A program made the position numbers and the translations under genes. The notes beneath the pieces were generated by a model. It did no database searches. It was given only the letters and a program-made list of their open reading frames with translations, and was not told the origin of the DNA. From Hyphomicrobiales bacterium (GTDB taxonomy: Bacteria; Pseudomonadota; Alphaproteobacteria; Rhizobiales; Aestuariivirgaceae): a DNA stretch of 64,000 nucleotides. This document shows positions 18,072 to 26,905 of the stretch, one piece after another. The stretch lies in contig JANYHB010000023.1 of NCBI GenBank assembly GCA_025359265.1, forward strand, positions 1-64,000, in the 5' to 3' direction. The number at the start of each line of letters is the position of its first letter. Positions within the stretch are counted from its first letter, which is position 1.

Positions 18072-19355
18072 ATGAAATCACGTCTGCATATGAGCCTCGA
18101 GGCTGCGGCTTTGATTGTTGCCATGGTTGGCACCACGCAAGCTGCCCATGCGCCGGATCGCAGTGGTTGTCGGTCAAGCGGCGCCATTTTAACGGCGGCC
18201 AGCGCTGCCGCCCCGGCAACTTTGGTGGCTGAGGACAACGCCGCAGTGCCCGCAAGTGTTGGTAGCGATGGTGTAACGCCTGCACCTCTTGTCAGCGATG
18301 CACCTGCTGCAACGGCGTTGAATATCTATAGCGAAATTGGTGCCGACAAGCTTTCTCCCAGTGTGGCGGCTGCTACTCCACGGGTTTACGTTCCCAACCA
18401 TTCTTCCAACACTGTGAGTGTGATTGACGTTGCCACCCAAAAGATCGTGCAAACAATAAGGGTGGGCCGCGGGCCGGAACACATTATTCCATCATGGGAT
18501 TTGAAAACGTTGTGGGTGGCCAACAATGCCAATCAGACCACACAGGGTTCAATGACGCCGATTGATGCAGCCACCGGCAAAGCGGGCCCCTCGGTGCCGG
18601 TGAATGATCCTTACAACATGTATTTTATGCCCGATGGCTCTGCTGCCATTATTGTGGCCGAGGCCTATCACCGCCTTGAGTTGCGCGATCCGCAAACCAT
18701 GGCCTTGAAATCCACCATTGAAACGCCGGACTGCAAGGGCATCAATCATGGTGACTATGCGGCGGATTATAGTTTCATGGTGTTCACCTGTGAATTCAGC
18801 GGCAAGCTGATGAAGGTGGATATAAAGAACGGCGTGGTGCTGGATCAGCTATCGCTGTCTATGCTGGGTTCAATGCCGCAGGATGTGCGCCTGACGCCGG
18901 ATGGCAAGACATTTTTTGTGACCGACATGTGGAATGACGGGGTTTATTTTATTGATGCCGGCAGCTTTAAAGAAAACGGTTTTGTTCATACCGGGCCTGG
19001 CGCGCATGGTTTGACAACGAGCCGCGACGGCACCAAAATATATGTCTCGAACCGTGGTTCCAATCGCATGCCGGACCGCGCGGGCAAACCGGGCAGTGTT
19101 GCCGTGTTGGATTTTGCGTCCAAACAGGTAGAGCGCACCTGGTTGATCCCCGGCGGTGGTAGCCCCGATATGGGCAATGTGACGGCGGATGGCAAACAGC
19201 TGTGGCTTTCTGGCCGCTTTGACGGGCAGGTCTATGTGTTGGATACAGACAGCGGTGCCGTGACCAAGATCAACGTAGGCATTGAACCGCATGGTCTTAC
19301 GGTGTGGCCACAACCCGGGCGCTTCTCGCTGGGGCACACAGGAAACATGCGCTAG
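18072..19355 (+). CDS. Exported YVTN/YncE-type beta-propeller protein
   Basis: 427 aa. An N-terminal leader (AAALIVAMVGTTQAAHA) is followed by a low-complexity Ala/Pro region and, from about residue 95, repeated blades beginning RVYVPNHSSNTVSVIDVATQ; later IYVSNRGSNRMP and VYVLDTDSGAVTKINVG. The VYVxNxxSNTVSVID pattern is the YVTN repeat of seven-bladed propellers, generally periplasmic with binding or scaffolding roles. Function unknown. Four nt after the creatininase-family gene and probably co-transcribed. No good Shine-Dalgarno at 18072; an ATG at 18090 is an alternative start. Confidence 0.75.
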   Translation: MKSRLHMSLEAAALIVAMVGTTQAAHAPDRSGCRSSGAILTAASAAAPATLVAEDNAAVPASVGSDGVTPAPLVSDAPAATALNIYSEIGADKLSPSVAAATPRVYVPNHSSNTVSVIDVATQKIVQTIRVGRGPEHIIPSWDLKTLWVANNANQTTQGSMTPIDAATGKAGPSVPVNDPYNMYFMPDGSAAIIVAEAYHRLELRDPQTMALKSTIETPDCKGINHGDYAADYSFMVFTCEFSGKLMKVDIKNGVVLDQLSLSMLGSMPQDVRLTPDGKTFFVTDMWNDGVYFIDAGSFKENGFVHTGPGAHGLTTSRDGTKIYVSNRGSNRMPDRAGKPGSVAVLDFASKQVERTWLIPGGGSPDMGNVTADGKQLWLSGRFDGQVYVLDTDSGAVTKINVGIEPHGLTVWPQPGRFSLGHTGNMR

Positions 19356-19367
19356 ACTTCGGGCCAA

Positions 19368-19913
19368 TTACGGTTTCTGCTCTAACTGATCAAGCAAGGC
19401 CGCCGCCCCTTGGTTGTCGGGATCTAATTCCACGGCCCTGCGGCAATCGACCTTGGCCTTTTCAGGCTGTGGTTTGCGCAATGCAGAAAGGGCGTAACAG
19501 CGGTTTCCAAAATAAAGGGAAGAGGTTGGCATCAACGCAATGGCTTTATCATAATCGGCAAGGGCGGCTTTTTCATCGCGCTCGGCAGAGCCCGTGGCCC
19601 ACTGAATGTTGGCACGCACAAAATAATACTGGCCATTCTCTGGATCAAGCTCAATCGCTTTGTTGATATCTGCTTGCGCCTGGGGCGTTTCTGCAAAATT
19701 GCCATGGGCGATTGCCCTGCGGTAGAAGCCCACCGCCAATTCTTTACCCTGGTATTGCGCGGAATCGATATAGGCGGTGCAAGCACTGAGGGCCTTCTCA
19801 TCCGAGGCGCCTTCCTTGCACTCTGCTGCTGTTCCCGGAATTCCTGCGGCGGCGAATAGAGTGGCGAGACTTAAGCCAAGCGTTGTGAAAAATATTTTCC
19901 CGAGTTGGGGCAT
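19368..19913 (-). CDS. Secreted tetratricopeptide-repeat protein
   Basis: 181 aa with a signal peptide (FFTTLGLSLATLFAAAGIPG). TPR units are seen at AQADINKAIELDPENGQYYF, ALADYDKAIALMPTSSLYFG and AKVDCRRAVELDPDNQGAAA; all have the alternating small/hydrophobic positions and a DP turn. TPR proteins mediate protein contacts; partner unknown. Start at ATG 19913; a GTG at 19928 is the alternative. Its stop lies 12 nt from the convergent propeller gene. Confidence 0.75.
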   Translation of the reverse strand: MPQLGKIFFTTLGLSLATLFAAAGIPGTAAECKEGASDEKALSACTAYIDSAQYQGKELAVGFYRRAIAHGNFAETPQAQADINKAIELDPENGQYYFVRANIQWATGSAERDEKAALADYDKAIALMPTSSLYFGNRCYALSALRKPQPEKAKVDCRRAVELDPDNQGAAALLDQLEQKP

Positions 19914-20017
19914 GAGGTGACATCCCACAGTAAGGTATCTTAATGTGCCGTCGAATTTATCCGCAACATCGAAAAAATGTCAATGTTGCAGATTTCCGCG
20001 TTAACGCGAGCGCGGAT

Positions 20018-21631
20018 TCAGAACTTTTCGGCGCGGGCCATATCCCAAGGCTTCTGCCAGGATTGCGGAACTTTGCCCTGCAACAGATCATTGCTCTGTA
20101 CACTGACGAATTGGCTGCCGAGAGACATTACCTTGCCGGCGCCGCCGCGACGCAGAATATGGTGGGGCATCAAATCTTTTGGGGTGCGCAAGCCTGCGGC
20201 AGCTAAAAGTTCGGCCAGGGATTTCACCGTTTCGCGGTGAAAATTGGCCACGCGTGTGGCTTTGTCTCCCACCACAATAGCGCGTTGGCGCAGCGGGTCT
20301 TGGGTTGCAACGCCCGTGGGGCAGTGGCCGGTGTGGCAGCTTTGTGCCTGTATGCAACCAATGGCGAACATGAAACCACGGGCGGCGTTGCACCAATCTG
20401 CACCCAAGGCGAAAGCCCGCGCCAAGTCAAAACCCGTGATGATTTTGCCGGCGCAGCCCAGCTTTATTTTATCGCGGAGGCCCGCACCCAACAATGCCAT
20501 ATGAACGAAGGCCAAACCATCACGCATAGGCATGCCGAGGTTATCGATGAATTCCGCAGGGGCAGCACCCGTGCCACCTTCTTTGCCGTCGATCACGATG
20601 AAATCTGGCGTGATCCCGGTGTGCAACATGGCTTTGACAATGGCAAAAAATTCAGTGCGGTGGCCGATACAGAGTTTGAAACCCACCGGCTTTGCACCGC
20701 ACAGGCCGCGCAACTGTTCGATGAATTTGATCAACTCAAGAGGCGTGGAAAAGGCGCTGTGGGCTGCCGGTGAAACGCAATCAACGCCAACATTCACGCC
20801 TCTGATTGCGGCGATTTCGGCGGTGACTTTGGGGCCGGGTAAAACGCCGCCATGGCCGGGTTTGGCACCTTGGCTGAGCTTTATTTCGATCATTTTGATT
20901 TGTGGGTCAGCGGCTGTTGCGGCAAAATTTTCGGGTGAAAAACTGCCATCCAGGTTACGGCAGCCGAAATAGCCAGAGCCGATTTCCCAAATCAGATCAC
21001 CGCCTGCTTCGCGGTGATAGGGGCTGACTGATCCCTCACCGGTATCGTGCGCAAAGCCGCCGAGCCTTGCGCCCTTGTTCAAAGCGCGAATGGCGTTGGC
21101 TGAAAGCGCGCCGTAACTCATGGCCGAGATGTTGAAAATTGAAGCGTTGTAAGGTTGCTTGCAATCGGGGCCACCGACAGTGAGCCGGAACCCGGTGTGT
21201 TCCACCGGTGCGGGAGCGATGGAATGCAACATCCATTCTGCTCCGGCTGCATAAACATCATTGTGGGTGCCGAAGGGGCGCTTATCCAATTGGTTCTTGG
21301 CGCGTTGATAAACAATGGCACGGCGTTCTCGCGGGAATGGGCGGCCATCTGTATCGGCTTCAAAGAAATATTGCCGCAGTTCAGGCCGGATGGTTTCCAT
21401 GAGAAAGCGCATATGTCCGATGACCGGATAATTGCGCAAAATGGAATGCCGCGTTTGCAGCAGGTCATGCAGGCCCAGCAGGGCCAGCGCCGCTGTCGCT
21501 ACCGCAACGGCATCAAAAGGCAAAGCCCATTGCGGGTGGAAGAAGCTGACTATGGAGCACGCCAAGGCGATGAGAATTGTGGAGCTAAAGACCCAATAAC
21601 GTTTCTCTCGTCCATATCGAAGATAATCCAT
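20018..21631 (-). CDS. Membrane-anchored FMN-binding glutamate-synthase-like protein
   Basis: 537 aa. Two hydrophobic segments at the N-terminus are followed by the synthase domain of GltB without the glutaminase domain: FNISAMSYGALSANAIRALN, DTGEGSVSPYHR, GAKPGHGGVLPGPKVT and GKEGGTGAAP are FMN/2-oxoglutarate-site motifs. A 3Fe-4S ligand pattern CIQAQSCHTGHCP (C-x5-C-x4-C) follows. Such stand-alone proteins are widespread (often called GltB2 or archaeal-type), but the true reaction is uncertain because no ammonia-producing domain is present. Stands alone; starts at ATG 21631. Confidence 0.85.
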   Translation of the reverse strand: MDYLRYGREKRYWVFSSTILIALACSIVSFFHPQWALPFDAVAVATAALALLGLHDLLQTRHSILRNYPVIGHMRFLMETIRPELRQYFFEADTDGRPFPRERRAIVYQRAKNQLDKRPFGTHNDVYAAGAEWMLHSIAPAPVEHTGFRLTVGGPDCKQPYNASIFNISAMSYGALSANAIRALNKGARLGGFAHDTGEGSVSPYHREAGGDLIWEIGSGYFGCRNLDGSFSPENFAATAADPQIKMIEIKLSQGAKPGHGGVLPGPKVTAEIAAIRGVNVGVDCVSPAAHSAFSTPLELIKFIEQLRGLCGAKPVGFKLCIGHRTEFFAIVKAMLHTGITPDFIVIDGKEGGTGAAPAEFIDNLGMPMRDGLAFVHMALLGAGLRDKIKLGCAGKIITGFDLARAFALGADWCNAARGFMFAIGCIQAQSCHTGHCPTGVATQDPLRQRAIVVGDKATRVANFHRETVKSLAELLAAAGLRTPKDLMPHHILRRGGAGKVMSLGSQFVSVQSNDLLQGKVPQSWQKPWDMARAEKF

Positions 21632-21735
21632 TTGGCACTTACTCCGGGTGTTGCAATTGACCTTGCTATCATGAAAGTATGGACATCGAAACTTACGACA
21701 AAGTGATGACGGTACGCCGGGTTGCCATTAAATGA

Positions 21736-23091
<1,356 letters not shown>

Positions 23092-23117
23092 GCAGCTTAG
23101 GGGATGCCAACACTTGC

Positions 23118-23146
23118 GCTCAAGTTTGAAAGGCTTGAGCGTTTGC
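23118..23146 (+). terminator. Possible terminator after eno
   Basis: GCTCAAG (23118-23124) and CTTGAGC (23134-23140) form a 7-bp stem with a nine-base loop. It is followed by only GTTTGCC, a weak T-run. It lies between eno and the convergent Rrf2 gene, where a terminator is expected. Confidence 0.5.
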
Positions 23147-23161
23147 CATTCTAAAATGAAA

Positions 23162-23596
23162 TTATGCAACAGCCTGCTGTTGCAGCGGCGTGGGAACGAC
23201 TTCGCTCAGTTTGGTTTTGGCCAGCGACGTTGTCATCGCCCTTGAAGCTTCGCACAGTTTTGGCATCAAGGCCTGGAATATCTGCTTTGCCGCGTCGCAA
23301 TGGGGGTTATCGATGCTGCGATGGGTTCGAAACACTTGTTCATCTTCTACCGCTTGATAAATTTCAGAGAGCGTAATCTCGTGGGCTGGTCGGCCTAAAA
23401 CAAAGCCACCCGCGCGGCCTGATGTTGAGCCCACCAAACTGCTTTTTTCCAGTTGCGACATCAGCCGGCGGATCACCACGGGGTTGGTGTCGACGCTTGC
23501 AGCGATCACACTAGAGCACACGGGTCCCTTCTTGCCGTAGTGGGCAAGCAAGCTCATGACGTGGACGGCCACGACAAATCGGCTGGAGGACAACAT
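23162..23596 (-). CDS. Rrf2-family transcriptional regulator
   Basis: 144 aa, single-domain winged-helix dimer. FVVAVHVMSLLAHYG, TNPVVIRRLMSQLEKSSLV and SGRAGGFVLGRPAHEITLSE are the Rrf2 recognition helix and wing. The three cysteines (in VCSS, PHCDA and KLCEA) are not in the C-x5-C-x7-C arrangement of IscR, so an Fe-S cluster of that kind is unlikely; it looks closer to the YwnA/CymR side of the family. Targets unknown. It is transcribed away from the ftsB-like gene. Confidence 0.85.
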   Translation of the reverse strand: MLSSSRFVVAVHVMSLLAHYGKKGPVCSSVIAASVDTNPVVIRRLMSQLEKSSLVGSTSGRAGGFVLGRPAHEITLSEIYQAVEDEQVFRTHRSIDNPHCDAAKQIFQALMPKLCEASRAMTTSLAKTKLSEVVPTPLQQQAVA

Positions 23597-23700
23597 GCGT
23601 CTTAGATCGGCGCATATTGGTTAAAAATCAAGTGCCGTTGGGGTGGATGGCGTTTAGCGGCATTAATCGTTTGTTAAGTGCGATTGTCTGTAATAGCGCG

Positions 23701-24006
23701 ATGTATCTGATTTTGCGTCACCGCATGGAGCTTTTGGTCAGCTTGGCCTGCCTGGCTTTGCTGGGTTATTTATGCTGGCAAGGTTTCTATGGGGTACGCA
23801 GTTACCAATACCGCGACAGCCTTTCGCACAAGTTGGCAAACCTGAGCGCAGACTTTAACGGCGTGGCCCGCCAGCGCAAAGTTCTTGAGGATAAAGTCAA
23901 GATGGTTCAACCCGGAACCATGGATGCGGATCTGGTGGATGAAATGGCGCGACGTGATCTAAACATGGGCAAGGCAAACGATGTTATTGTTCTCCTCAAG
24001 CCCTGA
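23701..24006 (+). CDS. ftsB: FtsB/DivIC-like septum formation initiator
   Basis: A small bitopic protein (101 aa from ATG 23701): short basic start (MYLILRHRME), one membrane helix (LLVSLACLALLGYLCW), then a coiled coil (LSHKLANLSADFNGVARQRK) and a Cys-free tail ending DMNxG-like (RRDLNMGKANDVIVLL). This matches FtsB, part of the FtsQBL divisome complex in the inner membrane. In alphaproteobacteria ftsB often lies between eno and pdhA, as here. Start is uncertain: ATG 23647 would add 18 residues. Confidence 0.8.
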   Translation: MYLILRHRMELLVSLACLALLGYLCWQGFYGVRSYQYRDSLSHKLANLSADFNGVARQRKVLEDKVKMVQPGTMDADLVDEMARRDLNMGKANDVIVLLKP

Positions 24007-24081
24007 ATCTTGCGAGAAATCCGTTAGATAAACCGAATTTCAGTTGATATTACTTTTCTCTAATCGCCCCAATAGTTTAGT

Positions 24082-24093
24082 GCTAAGGTTAGC
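24082..24093. promoter_or_regulatory. Operator-like palindrome upstream of pdhA
   Basis: GCTAA-GG-TTAGC, a perfect inverted repeat with 5-bp arms, 17 bp before the pdhA ATG, beside the GGGAG ribosome site. It could be a repressor site or a small leader hairpin for the PDH operon. It does not match the E. coli PdhR site. Confidence 0.35.
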
Positions 24094-24110
24094 AAAACAC
24101 GGGAGCGATT

Positions 24111-25160
24111 ATGGCGGTCAAATCTGCTTACATGGCCAAAAAGGGCCCAAAGCCTGAGAAATCTTCTAAGAAATCTGATCTGGCAAATTCCGGCTTCACG
24201 GCTGACGAAGAACTTAAAGCCTATAAAGACATGCTGCTCATCCGCCGCTTTGAAGAAAAGGCGGGCCAGCTTTATGGCATGGGGCAAATCGGTGGCTTCT
24301 GCCATCTCTATATCGGCCAAGAAGCAGTGGTTGTGGGTCTTGAAATGGCGGCCATTGAAGGCGACCAACGCATCACATCATACCGCGACCATGGCCACAT
24401 GCTGGCATGCGGGATGGACCCGAAAGGTGTTATGGCCGAGCTTACGGGCCGCCAAGGGGGGCTATCCAAGGGCAAAGGCGGCTCGATGCATATGTTTAGC
24501 AAGGAAAAGAATTTCTTCGGCGGCCACGGCATTGTGGCGGCCCAGGTGCCGTTGGGGGCAGGGCTGGCTTTTGCCAATAAATATCGCGGCAACAAAAATG
24601 TGTCTTTCACCTATTTCGGCGATGGCGCGGCCAATCAGGGGCAGGTTTACGAGACTTTCAACATGGCCTCGATCTGGAAATTGCCCTGCATATTTGTGAT
24701 TGAGAACAACCGCTACGCCATGGGCACATCGGCCACGCGTTCAACAGCGGAAGCGGAACATCTTGGCGCACGTGGTGAGGCTTTTGGCATTCCATCCGAG
24801 CAAGTAGACGGGATGGACGTGCGCGCCGTGAAAGAAGCTGCCGATCGCGCCGTGGAGCACTGTCGTTCAGGCGAAGGCCCTTATATTCTGGAAATGATGA
24901 CCTATCGCTATCGTGGCCACTCGATGTCTGACCCGGCGAAATATCGCAGCAAAGAAGAAGTGCAGAAAATGCGAGAAGAGCATGATCCGATCGAGCAGGT
25001 GAAAGCCCGTTTGCTGAAGGCCAACCGTGTGAGCGAAGATGCCCTGAAAAAGATCGATACCGATATTCGCGATGTGGTGACGGCGGCTGCCGATTTCGCC
25101 ATGGCCGATGCGCCGCCGGCGGATTCCGAACTCTGGACCGATATCTACAAAGTGGCTTGA
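24111..25160 (+). CDS. pdhA: Pyruvate dehydrogenase E1 component, alpha subunit
   Basis: PdhA (349 aa) forms with PdhB the thiamine-diphosphate E1 heterotetramer that decarboxylates pyruvate. The TPP motif is GDGAANQGQVYETFNMAS with ENN about 30 residues later (residues ~168-200). GGFCHLYIGQEAV and YRYRGHSMSDP are other family marks. The N-terminal ~25 residues are Lys-rich. Begins the PDH operon: pdhB follows after 10 nt. GGGAG lies 6 nt before the ATG. Confidence 0.98.
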   Translation: MAVKSAYMAKKGPKPEKSSKKSDLANSGFTADEELKAYKDMLLIRRFEEKAGQLYGMGQIGGFCHLYIGQEAVVVGLEMAAIEGDQRITSYRDHGHMLACGMDPKGVMAELTGRQGGLSKGKGGSMHMFSKEKNFFGGHGIVAAQVPLGAGLAFANKYRGNKNVSFTYFGDGAANQGQVYETFNMASIWKLPCIFVIENNRYAMGTSATRSTAEAEHLGARGEAFGIPSEQVDGMDVRAVKEAADRAVEHCRSGEGPYILEMMTYRYRGHSMSDPAKYRSKEEVQKMREEHDPIEQVKARLLKANRVSEDALKKIDTDIRDVVTAAADFAMADAPPADSELWTDIYKVA

Positions 25161-25170
25161 GGAGTAGCAC

Positions 25171-26544
25171 ATGCCAACCATTCTCATGCCCGCACTTTCA
25201 CCTACGATGGAAGAAGGCAAACTTTCCAAATGGCTTAAAAACGTCGGAGACCAGATTAAATCTGGCGACGTTTTGGCGGAGATTGAAACCGATAAGGCCA
25301 CGATGGAAGTGGAAGCCATTGACGAGGGGCCGTTGACTGAGATTTTAATTCCCGCGGGAACTGAGGGCGTGAAGGTCAATGCACCCATTGCCGTGATTGG
25401 CGCGCGGAGTGCTGGCGCAGCCTTCGAGGCCCCGCTGCGCGGAGCACCTCAGGATGAGGTTAAGTCTGGTTCATCGACAGTTTTGCCTCACCCTGAGGTG
25501 CCGCCACAGGCGACCTCGAAGGGCGAGGCTCTCTCCGAGCCTGAAATTCCCGCTGGCACGGAAATGGTTTCCATGACGGTGCGCGAAGCCATCCGCTCCG
25601 CCATGTCGGAAGAAATGCGCGCTGATAAAGATGTGTTCCTGATGGGCGAAGAAGTTGGCGAATATCAGGGCGCCTATAAAATCAGCCAAGGCATGTTGGA
25701 CGAGTTCGGGCCAGAACGGGTGCGCGATACGCCGATCACTGAACACGGCTTCACCGGCATTGCCGTGGGCGCGGCGTTTGCTGGCCTCAAGCCCATTGTG
25801 GAATTCATGACCTTCAATTTTGCCATGCAGGCCATTGATCAAATCATCAATTCAGCAGCCAAAACTTTATATATGTCAGGCGGCCAGATGGGCTGCCAGA
25901 TTGTGTTTCGTGGCCCCAATGGTGCGGCGGCGCGCGTTGGTGCACAGCACTCGCAGGATTATACGGCGTGGTATTCACAAATTCCGGGCCTTAAAGTGAT
26001 CGCCCCTTATTCTGCCGCCGATGCCAAGGGCTTGATGAAGGCTGCCATCCGCGACCCGAACCCGATCATCTTTCTGGAAAATGAGATCCTCTACGGCAAA
26101 ACATTTGAAGTGCCGAAACTTGATGATTGGGTGGTGCCCATCGGCAAAGCCCGGGTGGCGCGGGCTGGCCGACATGTGACTATCGTATCATTCAGCATCG
26201 GCATGACTTACGCTCTGGCTGCGGCTGAAAAACTGGCTGCCGAGGGCATTGAGGCTGAGGTGATTGACCTCCGCACAATCAGGCCCATGGATATTGAAAC
26301 TGTGGTGAAGAGCATTCAAAAAACCAATCGTTGCGTGTGTGTGGAAGAGGGTTATCCGCGCTTTTCGGTAACCTCCGAAATCGCTGCCGAAATCATGACG
26401 CATGCATTTGATTATCTTGACGCACCCGTGGCGCGCGTGGCTGGCAAAGATGTGCCCATGCCATATGCCACCAATTTGGAAAAACTGGCTCTGCCCAATG
26501 TGGATGATGTTGTGGCCGCCGCGAAAGGAGTTCTCTATGTCTAA
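25171..26544 (+). CDS. pdhB: Pyruvate dehydrogenase E1 beta subunit with N-terminal lipoyl domain
   Basis: 457 aa. Residues 1-78 are a lipoyl domain like that of E2 ([14 protein letters not shown], lipoyl-Lys in DKA). Residues ~85-130 are a linker built largely from two inverted copies of a palindromic DNA repeat (25421-25459 and 25486-25523), translated in frame. From ~135 the transketolase-like E1 beta core follows ([62 protein letters not shown]). A lipoylated E1 beta is a known alphaproteobacterial variant. Overlaps the next gene by 8 nt. Confidence 0.97.
   Translation: MPTILMPALSPTMEEGKLSKWLKNVGDQIKSGDVLAEIETDKATMEVEAIDEGPLTEILIPAGTEGVKVNAPIAVIGARSAGAAFEAPLRGAPQDEVKSGSSTVLPHPEVPPQATSKGEALSEPEIPAGTEMVSMTVREAIRSAMSEEMRADKDVFLMGEEVGEYQGAYKISQGMLDEFGPERVRDTPITEHGFTGIAVGAAFAGLKPIVEFMTFNFAMQAIDQIINSAAKTLYMSGGQMGCQIVFRGPNGAAARVGAQHSQDYTAWYSQIPGLKVIAPYSAADAKGLMKAAIRDPNPIIFLENEILYGKTFEVPKLDDWVVPIGKARVARAGRHVTIVSFSIGMTYALAAAEKLAAEGIEAEVIDLRTIRPMDIETVVKSIQKTNRCVCVEEGYPRFSVTSEIAAEIMTHAFDYLDAPVARVAGKDVPMPYATNLEKLALPNVDDVVAAAKGVLYV
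25421..25459. repeat. Palindromic repeat in pdhB linker, copy 1
   Basis: CTTCGAGGC ... GCACCTCAGGATGAGG: the reverse complement begins CCTCATCCTGAGGTGC and ends GCCTCGAAGG, the style of a short palindromic repeat seen in many alphaproteobacterial genomes, normally between genes. Here it is translated in frame as part of a linker ([15 protein letters not shown]). The element has a core self-complementary part (CCTCA-TCC-TGAGG). Confidence 0.8.
25486..25523. repeat. Palindromic repeat in pdhB linker, copy 2 (inverted)
   Basis: CCTCACCCTGAGGTGCC ... GACCTCGAAGGG, the same element as copy 1 in the opposite orientation, 26 bp further on. Translated as [14 protein letters not shown]. With copy 1 it forms a larger inverted pair. 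Confidence 0.8.
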
Positions 26545-26899
26545 GAAGCCTGCCCATGACGATCATGGCCACGACCATCACCACCATGATCATTCCCATG
26601 AAACCCATCCCAATCAATTGCAGCCGCCGCATGAAGTGTTTCATGATGCAAGTGCTGGCGAAATTGCGCGGGCGTGGATCAGCGGTGGGCAGCTTTCACT
26701 GTCTCTGCATTCGATGGCTTTCGGCAAAGCTGATATTTGGGGCCATGTGCTGGCTGGCATGGCCCAACAAGTTGCCGCGTCCATGGAAGAAATGGGCCAT
26801 TCCACCAAGGGCCATAATCTGGAAGTGATCCGCAAAATCCTGGTCGAAGATTTGGCCAAGGCCGCTGCCGAAAGCTCGGTTCTCTCAAACAAAGGCTAA
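26537..26899 (+). CDS. DUF5076 protein with histidine-rich N-terminus
   Basis: 120 aa. Residues 1-27 hold 10 His within [20 protein letters not shown] and the following residues, a likely metal-binding tail. From ~residue 35 ([54 protein letters not shown]) it resembles DUF5076, a small domain of unknown function often found in the PDH operon of Hyphomicrobiales. The start overlaps the end of pdhB by 8 nt, with AAGGAG 6 nt before the ATG, so it is translated with pdhB. No catalytic motif seen; a link to PDH is inferred from position. Confidence 0.75.
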   Translation: MSKKPAHDDHGHDHHHHDHSHETHPNQLQPPHEVFHDASAGEIARAWISGGQLSLSLHSMAFGKADIWGHVLAGMAQQVAASMEEMGHSTKGHNLEVIRKILVEDLAKAAAESSVLSNKG

Positions 26900-26905
26900 T
26901 CAATC

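Noticed and set aside
20237-20773. Plus-strand open frame inside the glutamate-synthase-like gene
   Set aside because: The minus strand holds the full FMN and Fe-S motifs of a real protein; the + strand reading has no recognisable pattern.
21155-21706. Plus-strand open frame at the 5' end of the glutamate-synthase-like gene
   Set aside because: Shadow of the minus-strand gene; composition is Cys/His-rich in an irregular manner and there is no good ribosome site.
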